In this document: in pieces, positions 1 to 5,510 of the stretch
Layout: every line of letters starts with the position of its first letter
Position numbering within the stretch: the first letter of the stretch is position 1
Assembly (NCBI GenBank): GCA_000715635.1
Contig: KL569168.1
Coordinates: 12,457 to 18,175, forward strand
Reading direction: 5' to 3'
Length of the DNA: 5,719 bases
From: Streptomyces violaceus
GTDB taxonomy: Bacteria > Actinomycetota > Actinomycetes > Streptomycetales > Streptomycetaceae
The notes under the pieces: generated by a model
What the model was told of the DNA's origin: nothing
The model's database searches: none
The model's input: the letters and a program-made list of their open reading frames with translations, nothing else
Translations under genes and position numbers: made by a program

Positions 1-1929
1 CCCCCCAGCCAGTCCTGGAAGGCGTTCTTCTTCGGCTCGCTGGACGCGGCCAACGCCATCACCGTCGACAAGCCCCCGGCCGCGCTGTGGCCGATGGCCT
101 TGTCGGTGCGGCTCTTCGGACTCGGTTCCTGGGCGATCCTGGCCCCCGAGGTCCTGATGGGCGTCGGCACAGTCGCCGTCGTGTACGCGGCGGTGCGCCG
201 CCGGTTCAGCCCGGCGGCCGGTCTGATCGCGGGCGCGGCGCTCGCGCTCACTCCCGTCGCGGCGCTGATGTTCCGCTTCAACAACCCGGACGCGATGCTG
301 GCGCTGCTGATGGCCACCGCCTGCTACTTCGTCATCCGGGGCCTGGAGGACGGCCGGACGAAGTGGCTGCTGTGGGCCGGTGCCGCGATCGGCTTCGCCT
401 TCCTCGCCAAGACCCTCCAGGCCTTCCTGATCCTCCCGGCGCTGGCGCTGGTCTACGGCGTCTGCGCCCCGGTGACGGTGAGGAAGCGGATCGGCCAGCT
501 CGCGGCGGGCCTGGTCGCGATCGTCGTCTCCGGCGGCTGGTGGGTCGCGATCGTCGAGCTCTGGCCCGCGTCGTCCCGGCCGTACATCGGCGGCTCGCAG
601 AACAACAGCTTCCTGGAACTGACCTTCGGTTACAACGGACTGGGCCGCCTCAACGGCGACGAGACCGGCAGCGTCGGCGGTGGCGGCGGGGGCGGCAACG
701 GCGGCGGCGCCTGGGGCGAGACCGGCTGGGACCGGATGTTCAGCTCCTCCATCGGCGGCCAGATCTCCTGGCTGATCCCGGCCGCGCTGATCCTGCTCGT
801 CACGGGCCTGGTGTCCACCCGGAAGTCCGGGCGGACGTCCGCCACCCGGGGCGCGTTCCTGGTGTGGGGCGGCTCGCTGCTGATCACCATGGTGGTCTTC
901 AGCTACATGCAGGGCATCTTCCACGAGTACTACACCGTGGCCCTCGCTCCCTACATCGCCCCGCTGATCGGCATGGGCGCGGCCACGTTGTGGGAGCGGC
1001 GCGGCCAGGCGTGGGCGTCGCTGACCCTGGCGGCCGCGACGACGGCCACCGCGGCCTGGGGATACGTCCTGCTCAACCGCTCCTCCGACTACCTGCCCTG
1101 GCTGAAGTGGCTCGTCCTGGTCGGGGGGCTGACCGCGGCCCTCGGCCTGGTCTTCGTCGGACGACTGGGCCGTCGACTGGCCCTGGGAGCGGCCGGGCTG
1201 GGCCTCGTCGCCGCGCTGGCCGGTCCAGCGGCGTACACCCTCACCACGCTGAACGAGGGGCACTCCGGCTCGATCGTCACCGCGGGTCCGACGGTCTCGG
1301 GTGGTCGTGGCGGCCCAGGCGGTGGCGGCATGGGCGGTGGCCCCGGCGGGGGTGGCATGCCCGGCCAGAACAACCAGCAGGGCGGCCAGAACCAGCAGAG
1401 GGGCAACGGCTTCCCCGGCGGCGGCATGCCGGGCGGGCAGGGCCAGCAGAACCGCAACGGCAACACCCAGGGCCAGAACCAGCAGCAGGGCGCCCCCGGC
1501 GGCCGGACCGGCGACGGCGGTGGCATGGGCGGTATGGGCGGCGGTGGCGGCATGGGCGGCCTGCTCAACGGCGCCAGCGTCAGCTCCGAGGCCAAGGAGC
1601 TGCTGGAGAAGAACGCGGGCGACTACACCTGGGTCGCGGCGGCCATCGGCGCCCAGAACGCGGCGAGTTACCAGTTGTCCACCGGCGACCCGGTGATGGC
1701 CATCGGCGGCTTCAACGGCACGGACCCGTCCCCGACGCTGGCCCGGTTCAAGCAATACGTGACGGAAGGAAAGATCCACTACTTCATCGGCTCGGGCAGC
1801 GGCGGCGGCATGGGCGGCAGCAGCGACGGCACGTCCTCCCAGATCACCTCCTGGATCGAGGCCACCTTCAAGAAGGTCACGGTCGGCTCGGCCACCTTCT
1901 ACGACCTCACGCAGAAGGCGAGCGGCTGA
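1..1929 (+). CDS. Polytopic glycosyltransferase, GT39/PMT_2 (YkcB-like mannosyltransferase), 5'-truncated
   Basis: The reading frame is open from base 1 to the TGA at 1927-1929, giving 642 residues with the N-terminus missing. Such enzymes sit in the cytoplasmic membrane and move a sugar from a polyprenyl-phosphate donor to an acceptor on the outer face. Family signs seen are TVDKPP (residues 21-26), GYNGLGRL (210-217) and HEYYTVALAP (308-317), plus about eleven hydrophobic segments between residues 41 and 413. The acidic motif expected in the first outer loop would lie upstream of the window. A short poly-Gly run (residues 226-236) follows GYNGLGRL. A Gly/Gln/Asn-rich insert (434-520) leads to a soluble C-terminal domain (about 535-640), which resembles, from memory, the YkcA/B-like C-terminal domain. 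The fold and family are fairly sure. The sugar and acceptor are unknown, and 'mannosyltransferase' is a family label only. A strong terminator follows, so it is probably the last gene of its transcript. Confidence 0.88.
   Translation, partial: PPSQSWKAFFFGSLDAANAITVDKPPAALWPMALSVRLFGLGSWAILAPEVLMGVGTVAVVYAAVRRRFSPAAGLIAGAALALTPVAALMFRFNNPDAMLALLMATACYFVIRGLEDGRTKWLLWAGAAIGFAFLAKTLQAFLILPALALVYGVCAPVTVRKRIGQLAAGLVAIVVSGGWWVAIVELWPASSRPYIGGSQNNSFLELTFGYNGLGRLNGDETGSVGGGGGGGNGGGAWGETGWDRMFSSSIGGQISWLIPAALILLVTGLVSTRKSGRTSATRGAFLVWGGSLLITMVVFSYMQGIFHEYYTVALAPYIAPLIGMGAATLWERRGQAWASLTLAAATTATAAWGYVLLNRSSDYLPWLKWLVLVGGLTAALGLVFVGRLGRRLALGAAGLGLVAALAGPAAYTLTTLNEGHSGSIVTAGPTVSGGRGGPGGGGMGGGPGGGGMPGQNNQQGGQNQQRGNGFPGGGMPGGQGQQNRNGNTQGQNQQQGAPGGRTGDGGGMGGMGGGGGMGGLLNGASVSSEAKELLEKNAGDYTWVAAAIGAQNAASYQLSTGDPVMAIGGFNGTDPSPTLARFKQYVTEGKIHYFIGSGSGGGMGGSSDGTSSQITSWIEATFKKVTVGSATFYDLTQKASG
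1300..1560 (+). repeat. In-frame Gly/Gln/Asn-rich low-complexity tract within the glycosyltransferase
   Basis: These 87 codons are almost wholly Gly, Gln, Asn, Met and Pro. Blocks of GGGGM/GGMGG type alternate with Q/N-rich blocks such as QNNQQGGQNQQ. A 20-base unit encoding GGGGMGG is exactly repeated in the same frame at 1318-1337 and 1540-1559, and a close variant recurs at 1801-1818 inside the C-terminal domain. The tract lies between the last membrane segment and the C-terminal domain, so it is probably a flexible extracytoplasmic linker. Its repeat structure suggests growth by slippage or unequal recombination. The extent is clear; the role is inference. Confidence 0.85.
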
Positions 1930-1964
1930 CAGTCCCGCGAGGACGGTTGAGCACGGCTGAGTAC

Positions 1965-2001
1965 GGCGAAGGGCGGTGGCCGAGTGTCACCGCCCTTCGC
2001 C
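1965..2001 (+). terminator. Strong stem-loop terminator after the glycosyltransferase gene
   Basis: The arms at 1965-1978 (GGCGAAGGGCGGTG) and 1988-2001 (CACCGCCCTTCGCC) are perfectly complementary over 14 bp, with a 9-base loop. No true U-run follows, only the mildly T-rich ATATCTCTGTTGT, which is usual for actinomycete terminators. It starts 36 bases after the stop codon and ends 9 bases before the -35 box of the exporter promoter, so it should insulate the two genes. Just before and into the stem are three imperfect decamers in a row (1941-1970), each carrying ACGG followed by GA or AA; they may be chance. Confidence 0.85.
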
Positions 2002-2010
2002 ATATCTCTG

Positions 2011-2048
2011 TTGTACGCCGTATGGGAACTGTTCTACGGTGTACAGCA
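2011..2048 (+). promoter_or_regulatory. Predicted promoter of the MFS exporter, likely leaderless
   Basis: TTGTAC (2011-2016) resembles a -35 box and TACGGT (2035-2040) a -10 box, with an 18-base spacer. The usual distance from the -10 box puts the transcription start at about 2047-2048, which is the A of the ATG or the base before it. No Shine-Dalgarno sequence lies in the 20 bases before that ATG. Both facts point to a leaderless mRNA, which is common in Streptomyces. The boxes are inferred by eye. Confidence 0.6.
2012..2045 (+). promoter_or_regulatory. Inverted-repeat operator candidate over the exporter promoter (probable TetR site)
   Basis: TGTACGCCGTA (2012-2022) and TACGGTGTACA (2035-2045) are inverted repeats matching at 10 of 11 positions, separated by 12 bases. 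The left arm covers most of the -35 box, and the right arm covers the -10 box and reaches almost to the start codon. Each arm is itself nearly palindromic (TACG-C-CGTA and TAC-GGT-GTA), with centres about 21 bp, or two helical turns, apart. It could therefore be two tandem sites rather than one wide one. The downstream TetR protein is the natural candidate ligand-responsive repressor; that link is inference. Confidence 0.65.
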
Positions 2049-3544
2049 TGACGACGTCCCCACAGGAACAGGCCCCACCCCAGACGGCTTCCGGCGGCCA
2101 CCCCCAACGCTGGCTGATCCTCGGTGTCATCTGCCTCGCGCAGCTCACCGTGCTGCTCGACAACACGATCCTGAACGTGGCGATCCCCTCGCTCACCCGC
2201 GAGCTGGACGCGACGACTGCCGACGTCCAGTGGATGATGAACGCGTATGCGCTGGTCCAGTCCGGCCTGCTGCTCACCGCGGGCAACGCCGCCGACCGCT
2301 ACGGCCGCAAGCTGCTGCTGATGGCGGGCCTGGCGATATTCGGCGTGGGCTCGCTGGCGGCCGGCCTCTCCCAGAGCCCGGCCCAGCTGATCGCGGCCCG
2401 TGCGGGCATGGGCGTCGGCGGCGCCTTGCTGATGACCACGATCCTCGCCGTCGTCGTGCAGATCTTCGACGACGAGGAGCGGGTGAAGGCCATCGCGCTG
2501 TGGTCGACGGTCAGTTCGCTCGGCTTCGCGGCCGGGCCGCTGATCGGCGGTGTGATGCTGAACCACTTCTCGTGGGGCGCGATCTTCCTGATCAACATCC
2601 CGGTCGCCGTGCTCGGCCTGGTCGCGGTCGCCGCGCTCGTCCCCGAGTCCAAGCACACGGCGGGCGACCGGCCCGACCTGGTCGGCGCGGTGCTGTCGAC
2701 CATCGGCATGACGGCGTGCGTGTACGCGATCATCACCGGGCCCGAGCACGGCTGGGCGTCCGGCCAGGTGCTGGTCTCCGCGCTGATCGGCCTGGCCGTA
2801 CTCGGTCTGTTCGTCATGTGGGAGCTGCGCATCGACAACCCCATGCTCGACATGCACTTCTTCCGCAACCAGAAGTTCGTGGGCGCGGTCGCGGGCACGA
2901 TCCTCGTGGCGTTCGGCATGACGGGGTCGCTGTTCCTGCTCACGCAGCACCTCCAGTTCGTCCTGGGCTACGAGCCGCTGGACGCCGGGCTGCGGACCGC
3001 GCCGCTGGCGCTGACCGTCGTCGCGCTCAACTTCACCGGGATCGGCGCGAAGCTGGTGCTCAAGGCCGGTACGCCGGCGGCCATCGCGCTCGGTATGACC
3101 CTGGTGTCCGCGGGCCTGGCGGCGATCGCGCTGTTCGGCGGGCACGGGTACGGCGGGATGCTGGTCGGTCTGATCGTCATGGGCGCGGGTGTGGCGCTGT
3201 CCATGCCGGCCATGGCCAACGCGATCATGAGTGCGATTCCGCCCGAGAAGGCGGGGGTCGGTGCGGGGATCAACGGAACGCTCGCGGAGTTCGGCAACGG
3301 CCTTGGTGTCGCGGTCCTCGGCGCCGTGCTCAACTCGCGGTTCGCGTCGCTGGTCGCCGTGTCCGCGGCGTCGTTGCCGGCGGCGCTGGCGGCGGCGGAC
3401 TCGGCTGAGGAGAAGGCGCGGATCTCTGGCGCGTTCGCCTCCGGCCTGGAGAGCAGTCAGTTGGTGGGGGCGGTTGCTGTTCTGTTGGGTGGTTTGGTCG
3501 CGGCGGCGTTGTTGCGGCGGGCCGAGCGGGCAGAGTCCGCCTAG
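2048..3544 (+). CDS. MFS drug exporter, DHA2 (EmrB/QacA-like) family
   Basis: This 498-residue integral membrane protein has a length and hydrophobic pattern fitting the 14-helix proton-driven multidrug antiporters. Visible motifs are LDNTILNVAIPSL (residues 37-49, the motif typical of this family in helix 1), ADRYGRK (82-88, MFS motif A in loop 2-3), RAGMGVGGALLM (118-129, motif B, with Arg118) and GPLIGGVM (163-170, antiporter motif C). The ATG at 2048 was chosen because it lies next to the predicted transcription start and gives a normal short cytoplasmic N-terminus. A longer in-frame start at 1976 would run through the terminator stem and promoter. It probably exports a toxic or signalling small molecule, substrate unknown. 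It is likely repressed by the TetR protein encoded 128 bases downstream. Codons near the 3' end (about 3460-3510) are unusually rich in T-ending or TTG forms compared with the rest of the gene. Confidence 0.93.
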   Translation: MTTSPQEQAPPQTASGGHPQRWLILGVICLAQLTVLLDNTILNVAIPSLTRELDATTADVQWMMNAYALVQSGLLLTAGNAADRYGRKLLLMAGLAIFGVGSLAAGLSQSPAQLIAARAGMGVGGALLMTTILAVVVQIFDDEERVKAIALWSTVSSLGFAAGPLIGGVMLNHFSWGAIFLINIPVAVLGLVAVAALVPESKHTAGDRPDLVGAVLSTIGMTACVYAIITGPEHGWASGQVLVSALIGLAVLGLFVMWELRIDNPMLDMHFFRNQKFVGAVAGTILVAFGMTGSLFLLTQHLQFVLGYEPLDAGLRTAPLALTVVALNFTGIGAKLVLKAGTPAAIALGMTLVSAGLAAIALFGGHGYGGMLVGLIVMGAGVALSMPAMANAIMSAIPPEKAGVGAGINGTLAEFGNGLGVAVLGAVLNSRFASLVAVSAASLPAALAAADSAEEKARISGAFASGLESSQLVGAVAVLLGGLVAAALLRRAERAESA

Positions 3545-3594
3545 GAGCTCGGGCCGATGGGCGGTCGGGCGGGTGCGGGGCCGCTGTGGTCGAT

Positions 3595-3637
3595 CGCGCA
3601 GTTCCCCGCGCCCCCAGGCAAAAGGCGGGGCGCCTGG
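3595..3637 (+). terminator. GC-rich hairpin element between exporter and TetR gene, possible terminator and dispersed repeat
   Basis: GCGCCCC (3608-3614) can pair with GGGGCGC (3627-3633). Alternatives are CCCCGC (3604-3609) with GCGGGG (3625-3630), and CCAGGC (3614-3619) with GCCTGG (3632-3637), so several stems compete around an AAAA loop. The start, CGCGCAGTTCCCCGCGCCCC (3595-3614), is like a sequence I recall as recurring between genes in many Streptomyces genomes. That recollection cannot be checked here. There is no T-run. It probably ends or attenuates the exporter transcript. Confidence 0.55.
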
Positions 3638-3666
3638 CATGATCGGCGTTGGAAAGTTAGGGAAGG
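3638..3666 (+). promoter_or_regulatory. Start region of the TetR gene: weak -10 candidate and Shine-Dalgarno site
   Basis: GGAAGG (3661-3666) lies 6 bases before the ATG at 3673 and is a good ribosome binding site, which settles that start. CATGAT (3638-3643), preceded by TGG, is a possible -10 box with no convincing -35 box. No copy of the TGTAC...GTACA inverted repeat seen before the exporter is present here, so the regulator may not control itself through the same site. Confidence 0.45.
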
Positions 3667-3672
3667 TGCGCC

Positions 3673-4428
3673 ATGGCGAAAGCAGCCGACAAAGCCGCGC
3701 GGAGCAGTGTGTGGCTGGACGGCAAGGCGCACCGGCGGCGCGGTGGCGGGCAGCCGTCGGGGCTGGACCGGGACCGGATCACCGAGGTCACGGCCCGGCT
3801 GCTGGACGCCGAGGGCCTGGCCAGGTTCTCGATGCGGCGGCTGGCCGGTGAGCTGAACGTCACCGCGATGTCCGTCTACTGGTACGTCGACACCAAGGAC
3901 GACCTCCTCGAACTCGCCCTGGACGAGGCCATGGGCGAGATGCGGCTGCCCGACGCGGAAGCCGACGAGGACTGGCGCGACCAGGTGCGCGCCCTCGCCC
4001 GGGAGTACCGCGGCCTGCTGGTGCGCCACCCCTGGGTGTCGCAGCTCGTCGGCACCTATCTCAACATCGGTCCCAACAACCTGGCGTACTCGAGGGCCGT
4101 GCAGCGCGTGGTCCGCAGGACCGGGCTGCCCGCGAACCGGCTGACGAGCACGATCTCGGCGGTCTTCCAGTTCGTCTACGGGTACGGCACGCTCGAGGGC
4201 CATCTCTCCACCCGGGCCGCGGCCACCGGCATGACCCTGGACGAGTACTTCCAGGACGCCATGAGCACGGCGACCGAGTCCCCGCAGGCCGCCGACCTCA
4301 TCCGGGACTCCCAGGAGATGATGGCGGCCCGCGGCGGCGACACGGTGGCGGAGATGCTGGAGCGGGACTTCGAGTTCGCGCTGGAACTGCTGATCGCCGG
4401 CATCGAGACGATCGTCGCCCGCGCCTGA
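3673..4428 (+). CDS. TetR/AcrR-family transcriptional repressor (TetR_C-type ligand domain)
   Basis: This 251-residue protein has a basic, Gly/Arg-rich N-terminal tail (about 1-31), then a TetR-type DNA-binding domain at about 33-85. The helix-turn-helix is MRRLAGELNVTAMSVYWYV (54-72), followed by the typical TKDDLLELALD (74-84). The all-helical rest (about 100-250) would bind ligand and form the dimer; its pattern, with HPW at 119-121, suggests the class related to TetR itself (TetR_C_1), recalled from family knowledge. It is encoded on the same strand just after the exporter and most likely represses it at the inverted repeat before that gene until a ligand binds. The convergent oxidoreductase gene ends 13 bases downstream with no clear terminator between. 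Family assignment is sure; target and ligand are inferred. Confidence 0.93.
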   Translation: MAKAADKAARSSVWLDGKAHRRRGGGQPSGLDRDRITEVTARLLDAEGLARFSMRRLAGELNVTAMSVYWYVDTKDDLLELALDEAMGEMRLPDAEADEDWRDQVRALAREYRGLLVRHPWVSQLVGTYLNIGPNNLAYSRAVQRVVRRTGLPANRLTSTISAVFQFVYGYGTLEGHLSTRAAATGMTLDEYFQDAMSTATESPQAADLIRDSQEMMAARGGDTVAEMLERDFEFALELLIAGIETIVARA

Positions 4429-4441
4429 ACCGCCTCCGGGA

Positions 4442-4912
4442 CTACTCCCCCTCGACCAGCCGCGCCGGGAACCCGCCGGTCGCCACCGGCCCCCACCGCT
4501 CCGGCGTGATCCGGATGATCGACTTGCCCTGCTTGGCCATGGCCGCGCGGTACTCGTCCCAGTCGGGGTGCTCACCGGCGATGTTCCGGTAGTACTCCAC
4601 GAGCGGTTCGACGGAGTCGGGGGTGTCGATGACCTCGGCGGTGCCGTCGATCTGTACCCACGGGCCGTTCCAGTCGTCGCTCAGGACGATCAGGCTCACG
4701 CGTGGGTCCCGCTTGGCGTTGCGGGTCTTGGCCCGCTCCGGGTACGTGGAGACCACGATCCGGCCGGAGTCGTCGACGCCGCAGGTCAGCGGCGATCCCT
4801 GGGGGCCGTCGTCGGCTCGCCGGGTCAGCAGGATCGCGTGGTGCCGGGGTCGTACGAAGTCGAGCAACTCGTCGAGGGAGACACGGGTGTTCGTCGCGAT
4901 GTTCGGTGCCAT
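4442..4912 (-). CDS. PPOX-class F420-dependent oxidoreductase (FDOR split-barrel protein)
   Basis: This 156-residue soluble protein is of the pyridoxamine-5'-phosphate-oxidase-like split beta-barrel fold. The order of elements matches the Rv1155-type F420-dependent family (usual length about 130-160). They are HHAILLTRRADDGPQGSPLTCGV at 24-46 (first strands), STYPERAKTRNAKRDPRVSLIVL at 55-77 (the basic K/R/N segment that holds the cofactor phosphates), WVQIDGTAEVID at 85-96, and a closing IIRITPERW at 132-140. Such enzymes use F420H2, or sometimes flavin, to reduce small molecules; the substrate here is unknown. The ATG at 4912 lacks a Shine-Dalgarno site, but the STAS gene's stop codon is only 10 bases upstream, so translation is probably coupled. 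F420 rather than FMN use is inferred from the subfamily. Confidence 0.87.
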   Translation of the reverse strand: MAPNIATNTRVSLDELLDFVRPRHHAILLTRRADDGPQGSPLTCGVDDSGRIVVSTYPERAKTRNAKRDPRVSLIVLSDDWNGPWVQIDGTAEVIDTPDSVEPLVEYYRNIAGEHPDWDEYRAAMAKQGKSIIRITPERWGPVATGGFPARLVEGE

Positions 4913-4922
4913 GGGCGGCAGC

Positions 4923-5276
4923 CTACGACGCCATGGCCTCGGCGAGGTTGTCGTACACGGGGACGTCCCGGCGCAGTCCGGTCAGCTCCAGGACGCTGCT
5001 CGTGACGCCGTCGGGCCGGGCCACCAGACGCACCCGGGCCTCGGGGCGCAGCCGGTGGCGGATGTCGTTGATGAGGCGGACGCCCTGGGAGTCCATGAAG
5101 GACGTGCAGGAGAGGTCGAGGACGAGCAGTTCCAGCCGGTCACCACGGTCCCGAGCCGCGGACATGATGAGCGGGAGCAGCTCGGTGGCGTTGCAGAAGT
5201 CGATCTCCGCGGGCATCGTGAGGCAGACACGGCCGGGCAGGTCCCGTGGTTCGGTGGGATTCGGGATGAAAGTCAC
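4923..5276 (-). CDS. STAS-domain anti-anti-sigma factor-like protein
   Basis: This 117-residue single-domain protein fits the SpoIIAA/RsbV type. In that family the unphosphorylated form binds an anti-sigma kinase and frees the sigma factor. The core motif LVLDLSCTSFMDSQGVRLI (residues 51-69) is clear. Ser63, the Ser of Asp-Ser-Gln-Gly, matches the serine phosphorylated in SpoIIAA. Opening strands (RVCLTMPAEIDFCNATELL, 16-34) and the later RVRLVARPDGVTSSVLELTGL (81-101) also fit. I chose GTG 5276 because AGGTGA lies 5 bases upstream of it. A GTG at 5285 and an ATG at 5399 are in frame but lack such a site and would add residues not typical of the domain. It is first of a pair with the oxidoreductase gene. 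The GAF gene diverges from it. No anti-sigma kinase gene is in view, so the partner is unknown. Confidence 0.88.
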   Translation of the reverse strand: MTFIPNPTEPRDLPGRVCLTMPAEIDFCNATELLPLIMSAARDRGDRLELLVLDLSCTSFMDSQGVRLINDIRHRLRPEARVRLVARPDGVTSSVLELTGLRRDVPVYDNLAEAMAS

Positions 5277-5281
5277 AGCAC

Positions 5282-5287
5282 TCACCT
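5282..5287 (-). promoter_or_regulatory. Shine-Dalgarno site deciding the STAS start
   Basis: Read on the minus strand, AGGTGA matches the 3' end of 16S rRNA fully and sits 5 bases before GTG 5276. This site overlaps the alternative GTG at 5285, which argues against that codon as the main start. Confidence 0.7.
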
Positions 5288-5510
5288 GGCAGACGTTCGT
5301 CCGGATTCCGGTAAGGCCGCTTCCTGACCCTTGGGCCCATTCCACCACGCCGGGGCACGGCTGCGGAAGCGCCTGTCGCGGCCGTCGGCCGGACGTCACC
5401 TGGACGCAACCGAGCAGCTAGAGTGCTGTCCGTCCTGTGCTCGCAGTCGGGAATGTGCTGCGGAGCTCTCCTGCGCACGGCCATGGCCGTGCATGCCGAA
5501 GAGGTTCGTG
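5288..5510. other. Divergent intergenic region between STAS and GAF genes
   Basis: No gene is supported here. It should hold both promoters. On the plus strand TAGAGT (5419-5424) is a possible -10 box, with only a poor -35 (TCACCT, 5396-5401). No convincing minus-strand promoter is visible. Small palindromes occur: CCGGA-T-TCCGG (5301-5311), 25 bases upstream of the STAS start codon; CGGCCG-T-CGGCCG (5379-5391); and the much better 18-bp one at 5475-5492, listed separately. Confidence 0.4.
5475..5492. promoter_or_regulatory. Perfect 18-bp palindrome upstream of the GAF gene
   Basis: GCACGGCCATGGCCGTGC reads identically on both strands, with no central gap. It ends 18 bases before the predicted GTG start at 5511 and just before its ribosome binding site. 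It could be an operator for a dimeric regulator, or form a tight RNA stem in the leader that affects translation. The function is unknown. Confidence 0.5.

Noticed and set aside
1300..1560. CRISPR-like or tandem-repeat array
   Set aside because: The repeats are irregular, in codon phase and within a coding frame, with no regular unit or spacers.
1089..1595. Proline-rich minus-strand open frame across the Gly-rich tract
   Set aside because: Pro-rich content is what the complement of Gly codons gives; there is no ribosome binding site or domain sign.
2026..2034. GAAC-T-GTTC palindrome inside the exporter promoter spacer
   Set aside because: It is short, not concentric with the larger inverted repeat, and could be chance; the outer arms explain the site better.
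1976..2047. Upstream in-frame ATG at 1976 as exporter start
   Set aside because: It lies inside the terminator stem and upstream of the predicted promoter, and would add 24 residues unlike the family's N-terminus.
87..2051. Long second plus-strand frame over the glycosyltransferase gene
   Set aside because: Its product is Arg/Gly/Pro-rich and featureless, while the other frame shows conserved family motifs and membrane segments.
1907..3640. Very long open frame on the minus strand opposite the exporter gene (577 codons)
   Set aside because: Its product is Arg/Gln/His-rich without any domain pattern, it runs across the terminator and promoter, and it lies opposite a clear DHA2 exporter. It is a by-product of GC-biased third positions.
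5277..5399. Longer N-terminus for the STAS protein starting at 5399 or 5285
   Set aside because: The extra residues are not typical of the domain, while GTG 5276 has a well-spaced AGGTGA; GTG 5285 overlaps that site.
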